From assembly GCA_910585195.1 (NCBI GenBank), contig CAJUCX010000003.1, positions 62,001-126,000 on the forward strand: 64,000 nucleotides of DNA, read 5' to 3'. Shown one piece after another: positions 1 to 7,961 of the stretch; the first letter of the stretch is position 1, and every line of letters starts with the position of its first letter. Source of the DNA: an uncultured Christensenellaceae bacterium (lineage in GTDB: Bacteria > Bacillota > Clostridia > Christensenellales > CAG-314). A model generated the notes under the pieces. That model saw only the letters and a list, made by a program, of their open reading frames with translations, was not told the DNA's origin and searched no databases. Made by a program: the position numbers and the translations under genes.

Positions 1-1
1 T

Positions 2-541
2 GCCGGCGAAAACGGCGTTGCGGCTTACGGCACGATAATGTACGTAAACTTTATTTTTATCGCAATTTTTATAGGTTACTCGATGGGCTGCGCTCCGCTT
101 GTGGGCTACAACCACGGCGCGCAAAACCATAAAGAACTAAAAAACCTGTTCCGCAAAAGTTTGATTTTGATTGGCGTTACAGGCGTTGCGCTTACGGGAC
201 TTGCCTTCTTGCTTGCCTCTCCGCTGTCGCAACTGTTTGTCGGCTATGATGCCGAACTGCTCGAAATGACGAAACACGGTATGCAACTGTTTTTGCTTGC
301 ATTTCTGGTAAACGGCTTTAACGTGTTCGGTTCGGCTTTCTTTACCGCGTTAAACAACGGGTTGGTGTCTGCAATCATTTCCTTTTTGCGCACATTGCTG
401 TTTCAGGTTGCGGCGGTGTTTTTACTGCCGCTGGTATTGGGCTTGGACGGCATATGGCTTGCAATTTCCGTCGCGGAAGTGTTGACGCTAATCATTACGA
501 TAACATTTTTTATCACTCAAAAAAAGCGTTACAACTATTAA
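2..541 (+). CDS. MATE family efflux transporter, C-terminal part (cut by window edge)
   Basis: The reading frame is open from base 2, so the gene begins outside the window; about 179 residues are visible. The fragment has five or so hydrophobic helices and the MATE-type stretch GCAPLVGYNHGAQ, followed by a basic cytoplasmic loop (HKELKNLFRKS). MATE proteins export cationic drugs or metabolites using Na+ or H+ gradients. The C-terminus ends in a short basic tail (QKKRYNY), normal for the family. A hairpin terminator follows and separates it from the convergent antiporter gene. The substrate cannot be inferred. Confidence 0.85.
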   Translation, partial: AGENGVAAYGTIMYVNFIFIAIFIGYSMGCAPLVGYNHGAQNHKELKNLFRKSLILIGVTGVALTGLAFLLASPLSQLFVGYDAELLEMTKHGMQLFLLAFLVNGFNVFGSAFFTALNNGLVSAIISFLRTLLFQVAAVFLLPLVLGLDGIWLAISVAEVLTLIITITFFITQKKRYNY

Positions 542-575
542 GACAAACAAAACTTATTAGGTATTTTCAAAAAGC

Positions 576-607
576 AAAGGCCCTAACTCATTTGAGTTAG
601 GGTCTTT
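576..607. terminator. Bidirectional hairpin terminator between convergent genes
   Basis: A perfect 10-bp inverted repeat (CCCTAACTCA with TGAGTTAGGG) is flanked by A-rich and T-rich arms. It lies between the MATE gene on + and the antiporter gene on -, so it can serve both. Confidence 0.75.
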
Positions 608-685
608 GTAAATTAAAGAAACATAAATTTTTTTGTAAACGATTTTTATATTACACTTTCGTCATACGGATTATTTATATCGTTA

Positions 686-1933
686 TCAAAGATTTTCGTT
701 TTGTATCAAAGGTTTTTCGCCCTTATAAAGCAGTTTCAAAAGCAAAGGGGCTGCAAGTGCGGATATAACCACCAACAGCAATACAAACGGCATAATGGCA
801 GGGGAAACAAGACCGTTGTCCAAACCTTTTTGCGTGCAGACTATTACAACTTCGGCGCGCACCATCATACCTATGCCTACGCGCAAACTGTCTTTGATGC
901 CGTATTTGCACATCAACGCGCCTGCGCCGCAGCCCAAAACCTTGCCGAGAAGTCCTGCCGCGATAAACGCCAACCCAAAGCCCGCCATTTGCGCGGTAAT
1001 GCCCGAGAAGTTTGCCGTAATGCCTATGTTTGCAAAAAACACGGGAGCAAAAATCATATAGTTGCTTACTTCTATTTTACGGTCGATGTACTCGTGTTCT
1101 TTTACGGTAGAGAGCACAAGTCCCGCAACGTAAGCGCCCGTTATGTCTGCAACGCCAAACCATTTTTCCGCAGCGTAAGCAAAAAAGAAGCATATGGCAA
1201 AGCCTATTATCGGCAATCTGCGCGTATGCGGCGCGCGCTTTTCTACGTAGTTCATAAGGAAGTGCAAGCCGACGCCCAACACTGCCGCAACTGCAAAAAA
1301 GCCAAACATTTTAAGTATTATTATACCGATGTTTCCCGCTCCGCCACCGCTGCCGAGACTTATAAACAGCGACAGTAAAATTATGCCTATTACGTCGTCC
1401 ATTATTGCCGCGGCAATTATGGAAGTGCCGACTTTTGAGTTGAGTTTGCCAAGTTCTTTAAGAGTGGCAACGGTTACGCTTACAGACGTTGCCGAGAGAA
1501 TCGTACCGTAAAACAAGTTTGGTATCAAGTTTTCGCTTAAATTTTCAAAACCGCCGTTAAACAGCGTCGCAACCAAAAAGCCCAACCCCAACGGGACTAT
1601 TACGCCAAGCAAAGTTATAACCACCGACGGCAGGCCGCAGGACTTAAACTGCTTTAAGTCGGTTTCTATCCCTGCAGAAAACATTATTAAAATTACGCCG
1701 ATTTTTGCTATAAAAGAAAGTCCGCTCAACGCGTCGTCGGTGAAAACGGTTTGCTCGGGTATAAGGTTTATCAACCCCAGCAATATGCCTGCTACAATCA
1801 TACCGACAACCTGCGGCAAACCCATTTTTTTGCCGATTAGCGCAAATATTTTTGCAAACAGCAAAATGAGCGCCAACGGCAGCAAAACTTCAAAATAAGA
1901 TACTGTTTCCGAAATCGATAACAATTTTGTCAT
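686..1933 (-). CDS. Na+/H+ antiporter, CPA2 family (NapA/GerN/Kef-type membrane domain)
   Basis: This 415-residue integral membrane protein has about 12-13 helices and the cation/proton antiporter fold. Visible signatures are GTILSATSVSVTVATLKELG and the paired aspartates in AAAIMDDVIG, which are the ion-binding Asp-Asp of electrogenic NapA-type exchangers. No C-terminal TrkA-N/RCK domain is present, so it is closer to GerN/NapA than to full-length Kef. The ATG at 1933 was chosen because it has a GTGGAG Shine-Dalgarno sequence and a good promoter just upstream; the open frame extends about 40 codons further upstream but that part would lie inside the promoter. Its likely role is Na+ or K+/H+ exchange for pH and salt homeostasis. 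Confidence 0.88.
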   Translation of the reverse strand: MTKLLSISETVSYFEVLLPLALILLFAKIFALIGKKMGLPQVVGMIVAGILLGLINLIPEQTVFTDDALSGLSFIAKIGVILIMFSAGIETDLKQFKSCGLPSVVITLLGVIVPLGLGFLVATLFNGGFENLSENLIPNLFYGTILSATSVSVTVATLKELGKLNSKVGTSIIAAAIMDDVIGIILLSLFISLGSGGGAGNIGIIILKMFGFFAVAAVLGVGLHFLMNYVEKRAPHTRRLPIIGFAICFFFAYAAEKWFGVADITGAYVAGLVLSTVKEHEYIDRKIEVSNYMIFAPVFFANIGITANFSGITAQMAGFGLAFIAAGLLGKVLGCGAGALMCKYGIKDSLRVGIGMMVRAEVVIVCTQKGLDNGLVSPAIMPFVLLLVVISALAAPLLLKLLYKGEKPLIQNENL

Positions 1934-1954
1934 AAAACATCTCCACGATTTTTT

Positions 1955-1983
1955 GTTATACTCTTTTGCTTTTGTTAAGTCAA
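1955..1983 (-). promoter_or_regulatory. Sigma-A-type promoter of the antiporter gene
   Basis: On the minus strand TTGACT and TATAAC are separated by 17 bp. The start codon follows about 20 bp downstream, which supports the ATG at 1933. Confidence 0.65.
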
Positions 1984-2118
1984 GTGTTTTTTTATTCTTG
2001 TATCTTCTTATTTTATTTAATTGCAAATCCGCCTTTTCAAAGCAAAAACGTTGCACTGTAATATTTATTAAGCACCGCCGTAAAATTGCATAAACGCTGT
2101 ATAAAACCGTAATAACTA

Positions 2119-2150
2119 AAAAACCCGACGAAATTTTTCGTCGGGTTTTT
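2119..2150. terminator. Hairpin terminator
   Basis: A 13-bp inverted repeat, AAACCCGACGAAA with TTTCGTCGGGTTT, has U-runs on both strands. On the minus strand it closes the lipoprotein gene. Confidence 0.85.
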
Positions 2151-2166
2151 GTTCTTGTTTGTTATA

Positions 2167-2607
2167 TTATTTTCTTTTCAAAACAAGTCTTGCTTTTACG
2201 GCAACACCGTTTTCGGTTGTGTTGGTTTCATAAACAAGCTTGCCGTCCTTATATTCGAGATAAGGTACGGTGTCGCTTATATCACCGACGTCTTCGCCTT
2301 CGGTTTTGAATGTAAGTTTGTTGTCCTTAAATTCATAAGTGCCTGTTACCGTTTCGCTTGAAGCAGTTCCGCCCAATTCAGGAATGCCGGCCATAGAAAG
2401 CGTCATTGAGAAAGTATTGTCGTCTTTGAGAGATACGGAAACATCCATTCCCATTTCTTTCATATCAACTTCAATGCCCGCAGTGCTGGAAGTAAATTCT
2501 TCCAAGGTCCAATCGCCTACAACAGACGTTCCGCCGCATGCTGCAAATGAAAACAACGCAACAAGCGTCAATGCCAAAACAGCAAAAAGTTTACTGAATT
2601 TTTTCAT
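2167..2607 (-). CDS. Small surface lipoprotein with lipocalin-like domain
   Basis: This 146-residue protein has a classic lipoprotein signal peptide: basic MKKFSK, a hydrophobic core, and lipobox FAAC with Cys24 as the lipidated residue. The mature part starts with GDWTLEEF and has alternating beta-strand patterning, including GTYEFKDNKLTFKT. This resembles the lipocalin-like domains (G-x-W start, then antiparallel strands) common in Clostridia lipoproteins. The SD is AAAGGGGGA, 6-7 bases before the ATG. The promoter contains a 12-C homopolymer between -35 and -10, which predicts phase-variable expression. The protein from 2975 to 3604 has a similar extracytoplasmic domain. Ligand and function are unknown. 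Confidence 0.8.
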   Translation of the reverse strand: MKKFSKLFAVLALTLVALFSFAACGGTSVVGDWTLEEFTSSTAGIEVDMKEMGMDVSVSLKDDNTFSMTLSMAGIPELGGTASSETVTGTYEFKDNKLTFKTEGEDVGDISDTVPYLEYKDGKLVYETNTTENGVAVKARLVLKRK

Positions 2608-2637
2608 AAGTATTTCCCCCTTTAAGTGGTTTTCCTA

Positions 2638-2667
2638 ATTTTATCACTGGGGGGGGGGGGCTGTCAA
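2638..2667 (-). promoter_or_regulatory. Near-consensus promoter with a 12-C spacer tract (putative phase-variable switch)
   Basis: On the minus strand the order is TTGACA (2667-2662), G, twelve C, AGTGA, then TAAAAT (2643-2638). The spacer is 18 bp, and a TG dinucleotide one base before the -10 makes it an extended -10. The predicted start is near 2631, about 24 nt before the lipoprotein ATG. Gain or loss of a single C would set the spacer at 17 or 19 bp and change promoter strength. Confidence 0.75.
2649..2660. repeat. Homopolymer tract G12 (C12 on the minus strand)
   Basis: Twelve consecutive G lie on the + strand. I noticed no other mononucleotide run of G or C this long in the window, and it falls exactly inside the promoter spacer of the lipoprotein gene. 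Exact length is uncertain because long homopolymers are error-prone in sequencing. Confidence 0.9.
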
Positions 2668-2901
2668 TATCTTTGAACCCACAAAATGTGAAAAAGTTTG
2701 CCGAAAATCGAACAACGCAAGCCACCCGCCCCGCAATAAAGCATGTTGCAATTCGATATAAATTGCCCTATAAAAGCAAGTTGAGACAGTTGGCTGTCTG
2801 ACAGTTTACAAACGCACGGCGGAGTAATTATGCGATTTTTACTAAGATGTTTTTTGTTAAAGTAAGTTGCGGAATAATATTAACGGAAATCTAAGCAATA
2901 A

Positions 2902-2963
2902 AAAAAGAGCGTTGCCGCTCTTTTTAGTGTAACAAAAAAGTAAGGCGTTTGACCTTACTTTTT
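2902..2963 (-). terminator. Two tandem hairpin terminators
   Basis: The first hairpin is AAAAAGAGCG-TTGC-CGCTCTTTTT (2902-2925). The second is AAAAAGTAAGG with CCTTACTTTTT (2935-2963). Both can end transcription from the membrane protein gene at 2975-3604. Between 2668 and 2901 I see no gene or other structure. Confidence 0.75.
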
Positions 2964-2974
2964 ATTGTTTTAAG

Positions 2975-3604
2975 TTATGCTTTTGTAAAAACCCATTTGC
3001 CTGCGTTTGTTTCTCTTACCAAAGAGTCGCCGCCCAAAAACGGTACGCTTAGTTGATAGTCGCCTGCAAGCAATGCAAGAGGACTTGTACCTGCCGACAA
3101 CGTTACAACGCCGCCCTCATACGTCCAAGTGCCGCTCATAGTTATAGACGCTGCTCTGCTTGCGCGGGTTTCTCCGCCTTCGCCTTCTCCTCCCGTTTCT
3201 CCGCCGGTTTCTCCGCCTGTGTTGCCTTCGTCGTCGGAGCCGCCCGTGTTACCCGCGTCTCTCGGTTCAAAAGTCATGGTGTACGCGCCGGAGCCGTTTT
3301 CTGCATTATATTTGTTGAGTGTCAACGTAAGTTTGCCGTTTGCGTCGCTCAAACTTATATCGGCGCCGCCGAGGTTGATTGTTCCTTCGGTGAGTTCCCA
3401 CTTGCCTTGCGCATAGTTTGGGTTAGGCGGCATACCGTTGTTTACAAAAAACAGTACAAGCAATGCGATGTCTATTACCAAAAGAACAGCAAAGAGGATG
3501 ATAAAAAAGTTTAAGATAGGATGCTTCTTCTTTTCCTGTTCATAAGGGTTGGCAGGATTGACGCCGGGAACTTCATTTTTATTTTTTTTATCTTTCTTCC
3601 CCAT
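2975..3604 (-). CDS. Membrane-anchored protein with Gly/Glu-rich linker and beta-rich extracellular domain
   Basis: The protein has 209 residues. A charged cytoplasmic N-terminus (GKKDKKNKNE) is followed by one transmembrane helix at about residues 30-52 and an outside domain beginning GKWELTEGTINLGG. The outside domain is interrupted by a low-complexity linker of GGET/GGEG repeats and ends with GTWTYEGGVVTLSAG. The strand pattern is like that of the phase-variable lipoprotein at 2167-2607, so the two may be distant paralogues with different anchors. The start at 3604 has SD AGGTG; the open frame continues about 25 codons upstream but lacks an SD. Function is not recognised. Confidence 0.7.
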   Translation of the reverse strand: MGKKDKKNKNEVPGVNPANPYEQEKKKHPILNFFIILFAVLLVIDIALLVLFFVNNGMPPNPNYAQGKWELTEGTINLGGADISLSDANGKLTLTLNKYNAENGSGAYTMTFEPRDAGNTGGSDDEGNTGGETGGETGGEGEGGETRASRAASITMSGTWTYEGGVVTLSAGTSPLALLAGDYQLSVPFLGGDSLVRETNAGKWVFTKA

Positions 3605-3826
3605 AATTTCACCTATATACAAAAATATTAGTACAGTTATTATATACCTTTTTGCAACAATTTTCAATATTATATGCAAAGTTTTTTTCGATTAAACTGC
3701 AAATATAGGCATTTTTTTGTTTATTCGGGGCTAAGTTTAATATTACTAAGGCCTGCCTCTGAATATTTTTGTTCAAAAAACAATGCAAAAGAAAGCGAGA
3801 TAAATAAAACCCAATGGCTTTTGCCA

Positions 3827-4426
3827 CTAGGTTTTTTTGTTTTTATATCTCGCAAAGCCGCCGCGGCGGATAGTGGTGTCGTGCCACAATTTCAAGTCCA
3901 TATCAAATTTTTGACTGCCGTCAAATATAGTCGCAATATTTGTCCCGTCGTCAAAACTTACGATAGTTACCCAGTGGTGAGATTCCAACAACTCTATTGC
4001 GCCGTTTGACAAATTCAAAAATGCAACCGGACAGTTTTCGGACAGGGCGGTTTTTACAAACTGCGCCGAGTCGTCAAAACTCGGTTTTTTATCGTCGGGA
4101 TACTTAAAGTAAGTGCATTCATACGGCAAAGAGCGTTCTTCAAAAAACTTGTTGCTGCCGCTTGCAAAGTCTTCCACGTGGTCGAGTCCGTAAATGCCCG
4201 GCGTTACAAAAAGCCACATATTTTGCATTATTTCCAAACGCTGTTCTTTGGTGGCAAACGGCGTCGGGTCTATGCACGCAAACAAATTGCTTGCGGTCGT
4301 CGCGCCGCAGCCCGACAGGCGCTGTAAAAATGACGGATACCAACTTTGGCTGCCGCCGTAATATATTTTGTTACCGATTGTCGCGGTAAGTTTTTTTATT
4401 TTTTCGTTGTCGATAGAGTATACCAT
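3827..4426 (-). CDS. C39-like cysteine-protease-fold protein
   Basis: The protein has 199 residues. The motif SGCGATTASN (Cys40) matches the catalytic-Cys segment of papain-like C39/C39_2 peptidases (GCGxxSxxM/N). A later HHWVTIVSFDDG, followed by IFDGS, supplies the expected His and Asp. There is no signal peptide, so a cytosolic peptidase or cysteine-dependent acyl/amidotransferase role is possible. The start is uncertain: ATG 4426 lacks a clear SD and an in-frame ATG at 4498 exists, but the N-terminal extension from there looks like low-complexity leader. An imperfect hairpin overlapping its end (3807-3838) may act as terminator. Confidence 0.6.
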   Translation of the reverse strand: MVYSIDNEKIKKLTATIGNKIYYGGSQSWYPSFLQRLSGCGATTASNLFACIDPTPFATKEQRLEIMQNMWLFVTPGIYGLDHVEDFASGSNKFFEERSLPYECTYFKYPDDKKPSFDDSAQFVKTALSENCPVAFLNLSNGAIELLESHHWVTIVSFDDGTNIATIFDGSQKFDMDLKLWHDTTIRRGGFARYKNKKT

Positions 4427-4582
4427 ATAATATTTCTTATGAAAAAATAAAAAATACTGTGATTTTTGCTTTTTTCCCGAAAGAAATACAAATTGCATTT
4501 ACCGTTTTTATAGTTGCACTGTAATTACATTTTATTTGCCGTACAATGTAGCCATACATTTTAGTGCTTTTATAAAACACAA

Positions 4583-6274
4583 CTACATTTGTTCCGGTAC
4601 GTCTATGCCGAGCAATGCAAGCCCGTCTTTGATTATTTTGTTTACTGCGTCGGTTGCGTAAAGACGCGGTATCTGTCTGGACAACTCTTCGTCCAAAATG
4701 CGGTGTCCTATGTAAAATTTGTTATACGCCTGCGCAAGGTCTATCAAATATTTTGACAGTATAGACGGCTCGTATTTTTCCGCTGCGTCGGCAATTACAG
4801 ACGGATATTTGTTTATTAGTTTTACCAACTGTTTGCTCTCGTCGCTTTGCAAAGAATCGAAGTCGGGGGCGATTCGTGCGTTTATTGCATTTCCTGCCTT
4901 ATTAAGCACGCTGTTTGTGCGCGCATAGGTGTATTGCAGGTAAGGGCAGGTTTCTCCCTCGAAGTTTAACACCTTGTCCAAAGAAAAGGTTATGTCTTTT
5001 ATTCTTGCGTTTTGCAATGCGGAAAATATTACCGCGCCGACGCCGATTTTTTCCGCAACATCGTCTTTATCCTTCAATGCGGGGTTTTTATCGTGTATTA
5101 TCTGTTTTGCCTTTTCTACCGCGCTGTCAAGCACTTTCGAAAGCCATACGACGTTGCCTTTGCGCGTCGACATAGAGCCTTCCGCCAAGGAGACCATTCC
5201 GTAAGCGACGTGTATGCAATCTTTCGCCCAGTCGTTGCCCAAAAGTTCCAACACCTTAAACACTTGCTTAAAGTGCAGGTTTTGCTGATAAGCCACAACG
5301 TATAAGGATTTATAAAAATCGTACGTGTTTTTGCGGTAGTACGCCGCCGCAAGGTCGCGCGTTGCGTAAAGCGTTGCGCCGTCTGCTTTTACCAGCAGGC
5401 AAGGGGACATTCCGTATTCTTCCAAATCTACAATCTTTGCGCCGTCGCTTACCTTTACAAGTCCTTTGCTTTCCAACTCGTCAAGCACGGGTTGCATTTT
5501 GTCGTTGTAAAAACTCTCGCCGGCGTAACTGTCGAAAGTTACGTTAAGGCGCTTGTAAATTTTGTTTACTTCTTTTAGCGTTATGTCCTTAAACCAACCA
5601 AACAGTTGCAGCGCGCGCTCGTCGCCTTGTTCTATCTTGGCAAACCAACGGCGCGCCTGTTCCGTAAGTTCGGGATTGGTTTCTTCTTCTCTGTGGAATT
5701 TTACGTAAATTTCCTGCAAGGCTTCTACGCCGCCTTGCTCTATCTTTTCTTTGTCGCCCCAAAGGTCGTACGCGACAATCAATTTGCCGAATTGCGTGCC
5801 CCAGTCGCCCAAGTGATTTATGCCGACGACGTCGTAACCTTGTTTTTTAAGCAATTTATACAAACTTCCGCCTATTGCCGTAGTGCCCAAATGCCCTATA
5901 TGAAAAGGCTTTGCTATGTTTATGGACGAGTAGTCTATACAAACAGTTTTGCCTTTGCCGACTTCGCTCGCGCCGAAGTTTTCCTGACGCGCTTCCGCAA
6001 GTACGGAGTAAGCAAGCACCGTGTTGTCTACAAAAAAGTTTAAGTAGCCGTTTACCGCGCGGACTTCTTTTACTATTTGACAGCCGCCGAAACTTTCTTT
6101 AAGTTGCTCTGCAATCTGTACGGGCGATTTTTTCAGCGCCTTTGCAAATCGAAAACAAGGCAGAGAAAAATCTCCCAAGTCGCTGTTTGCGGTTTCGGTT
6201 ATCATTGCGTAAATTTCGTCCTGACTTACGCCGTCTATATTCAACTGACTGCTTAAAATTTTCTTTACGTCCAT
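4583..6274 (-). CDS. argS: Arginyl-tRNA synthetase
   Basis: This 563-residue class I aminoacyl-tRNA synthetase charges tRNA-Arg with arginine in the cytosol. The N-terminal Add1 domain (about 1-105) precedes the Rossmann catalytic domain with HIGH at residues 125-128. The second signature is SMSTRKGN, the usual ArgRS variant of KMSKS. A helical DALR anticodon-binding domain ends in the family-typical GIDVPEQM. The start codon ATG 6274 is preceded by GGGAGAAAAA; a TTG 24 bases upstream is less likely. The gene lies 90 bp downstream of pepV and may be cotranscribed with it. Confidence 0.97.
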   Translation of the reverse strand: MDVKKILSSQLNIDGVSQDEIYAMITETANSDLGDFSLPCFRFAKALKKSPVQIAEQLKESFGGCQIVKEVRAVNGYLNFFVDNTVLAYSVLAEARQENFGASEVGKGKTVCIDYSSINIAKPFHIGHLGTTAIGGSLYKLLKKQGYDVVGINHLGDWGTQFGKLIVAYDLWGDKEKIEQGGVEALQEIYVKFHREEETNPELTEQARRWFAKIEQGDERALQLFGWFKDITLKEVNKIYKRLNVTFDSYAGESFYNDKMQPVLDELESKGLVKVSDGAKIVDLEEYGMSPCLLVKADGATLYATRDLAAAYYRKNTYDFYKSLYVVAYQQNLHFKQVFKVLELLGNDWAKDCIHVAYGMVSLAEGSMSTRKGNVVWLSKVLDSAVEKAKQIIHDKNPALKDKDDVAEKIGVGAVIFSALQNARIKDITFSLDKVLNFEGETCPYLQYTYARTNSVLNKAGNAINARIAPDFDSLQSDESKQLVKLINKYPSVIADAAEKYEPSILSKYLIDLAQAYNKFYIGHRILDEELSRQIPRLYATDAVNKIIKDGLALLGIDVPEQM

Positions 6275-6364
6275 TTTTTCTCCCGTATTTTCTCCCAAAA
6301 GGTTTTGGCAATATGGATACCGATTAAAGATAATCAGTATAAAATTTTTGCTTTATATAATAAG

Positions 6365-7717
6365 TTACTTGCAAAGTTCTTTTACCGCTTGATAGTACAG
6401 TTCCGTCATCAGGCGCAGACGGTCAAGCGACACGCGTTCGTTGGTTTCGTGTATTACCTTTTCATCGTCGGGAAACACGGGTCCAAACGCTACGCCCATA
6501 GGCAGCGCCCTTGCATAGGTTGCTCCGCCGACTGCTAACGGCTCGGCGTTTTGCCCCGTTGCGTCGTTGTAAATTTTAAGCAAAGTCTGCACCAACTTAC
6601 TGTCGGACGGTACGTATAACGGGTCGTGGCGCCCTTGCACCTTAAACGATACGCCGTCGGGCGAGTTTTGTGTTATTTTTTCAAGTACTTCGTTTTGAGT
6701 ATATGAGACGGGGTACCTTATGTCAAGCCCCAAAAGCAGTCTGCCGCATTCCGTGCGTAAAAAGCCGACGTTTATCGTCATTTTTCCGCTTTGCGCGTCC
6801 TGCAAAGGCAAGCCCCAACTTTCGCCGTAAAAATCTCCGCAAATCTTATCGCAAACAAAGTTTATCGTTTGGTCGTCGGGATAGAGGGCTTTAAGCGCCT
6901 TAAACAACTTCCAACTTGCATTGTCGCCGACTTGCGGCGTGGAGCCGTGCGCCGACTTGCCGTAAGCGGTTATTGTCGTCTTGCCGTCTTTTACGCAAAC
7001 TTCCAAATCGCCGTTAATGTCCGACTGTGCGCTGTCTGCTTTGCGGTATACTTTTATGCCGCCGTCGACAACTGCGGTGCATTCGTCAAGCACGATGTTT
7101 GCGCGCTGACCGCCGTTTACCGTCAGACCGTCGGGCAGTTTGCCTGCGTCAAGCAGCAAATGACATACGCCCTTTTCTACGTTTATTACAGGAAAGTCGC
7201 CGTCGGGAGATATGCCGACGCCAGGCAACTTTACTTTTTTTGCGTAGTAGTCCATACAGCCCCAGCCGCTTTCTTCGTCGCAGCCGAATATCAGCCGTAT
7301 CTTTTTGCCGGGGCAAAAGCCTTCGTCCATAAGTTGTTTTACCGCATACAGACAGGCAATCATAGGACCCTTGTCGTCAAGCACGCCTCTGCCGTACAAA
7401 TAGCCGTCTTTTATTTCTGCGGCAAAGGGCGAAGCCTTCCAACCTTTTTCTGCAACGGGCACTACGTCAAGATGACCCAATATGCCGAAGATTTCTTCGC
7501 CGTGGCCGAAGTCTGCGTGTCCGGCGTAGTTGTCGCAGTTGTAAGTTTCAAAGCCCATTTCTTTTGCAAGGTCAAGCACGAAATTAAGGCATTTTGCGTT
7601 GCCTTCGCCAAACGGCATATTTTCTTTTGCGGGACTTTTTATCGTGTCGAATTGCAGCACTTTGCGCAAAGACGCGAGCATTTCGTCAAAGGTTTTTTGC
7701 GTTATATTAAATTGCAT
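6365..7717 (-). CDS. pepV: Dipeptidase PepV (M20 family metallopeptidase)
   Basis: This 450-residue zinc-dependent cytosolic aminopeptidase/dipeptidase trims dipeptides to free amino acids. Metal-ligand motifs are visible: GHLDVVP (His82, Asp84), GRGVLDDKGP (Asp114/Asp115), CDEESG (Glu148/149) and a C-terminal VIHETNE with the last His. The central lid/dimerisation insert typical of PepV is present, and length matches the family. The SD GGGAG precedes the ATG. The upstream intergenic region is shared with the divergent gltX. Confidence 0.92.
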   Translation of the reverse strand: MQFNITQKTFDEMLASLRKVLQFDTIKSPAKENMPFGEGNAKCLNFVLDLAKEMGFETYNCDNYAGHADFGHGEEIFGILGHLDVVPVAEKGWKASPFAAEIKDGYLYGRGVLDDKGPMIACLYAVKQLMDEGFCPGKKIRLIFGCDEESGWGCMDYYAKKVKLPGVGISPDGDFPVINVEKGVCHLLLDAGKLPDGLTVNGGQRANIVLDECTAVVDGGIKVYRKADSAQSDINGDLEVCVKDGKTTITAYGKSAHGSTPQVGDNASWKLFKALKALYPDDQTINFVCDKICGDFYGESWGLPLQDAQSGKMTINVGFLRTECGRLLLGLDIRYPVSYTQNEVLEKITQNSPDGVSFKVQGRHDPLYVPSDSKLVQTLLKIYNDATGQNAEPLAVGGATYARALPMGVAFGPVFPDDEKVIHETNERVSLDRLRLMTELYYQAVKELCK

Positions 7718-7856
7718 ATTTCTCCCGATGCGCTTTCAGCAAGCGTTTATATATTTTATTTTTCAACGATGTTTATTTTCAAGCGTTTTTTGTCAAAAAC
7801 ACTTATTTCGACCTAAGATTTCAACAATTTGTTTACTTGTACAATATACTGCAAGT

Positions 7857-7885
7857 TTGCTTTATAAAAACTACTGAAATATTAT
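7857..7885 (+). promoter_or_regulatory. Probable gltX promoter
   Basis: TTGCTT and TATTAT are separated by 17 bp. The -10 ends about 76 bases before the gltX start. It is moderately matched, and other AT-rich candidates exist nearby. Confidence 0.4.
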
Positions 7886-7961
7886 ACACAATTTTGCCCA
7901 AATGTGCTACATTTAATAAGGCATTTTATATACCGTATTTTTGTTTTGACGGAGTATCGTT

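Noticed and set aside
701..1378. Long open frame on + across the antiporter gene
   Set aside because: It is antisense to a well-supported CPA2 antiporter, has Cys/Tyr/Lys-rich nonsense composition and no SD.
7718..7961. T-box riboswitch upstream of gltX
   Set aside because: I looked for the T-box core (TGGNACC) and a specifier-type leader and saw none; the same holds for proS and metG.
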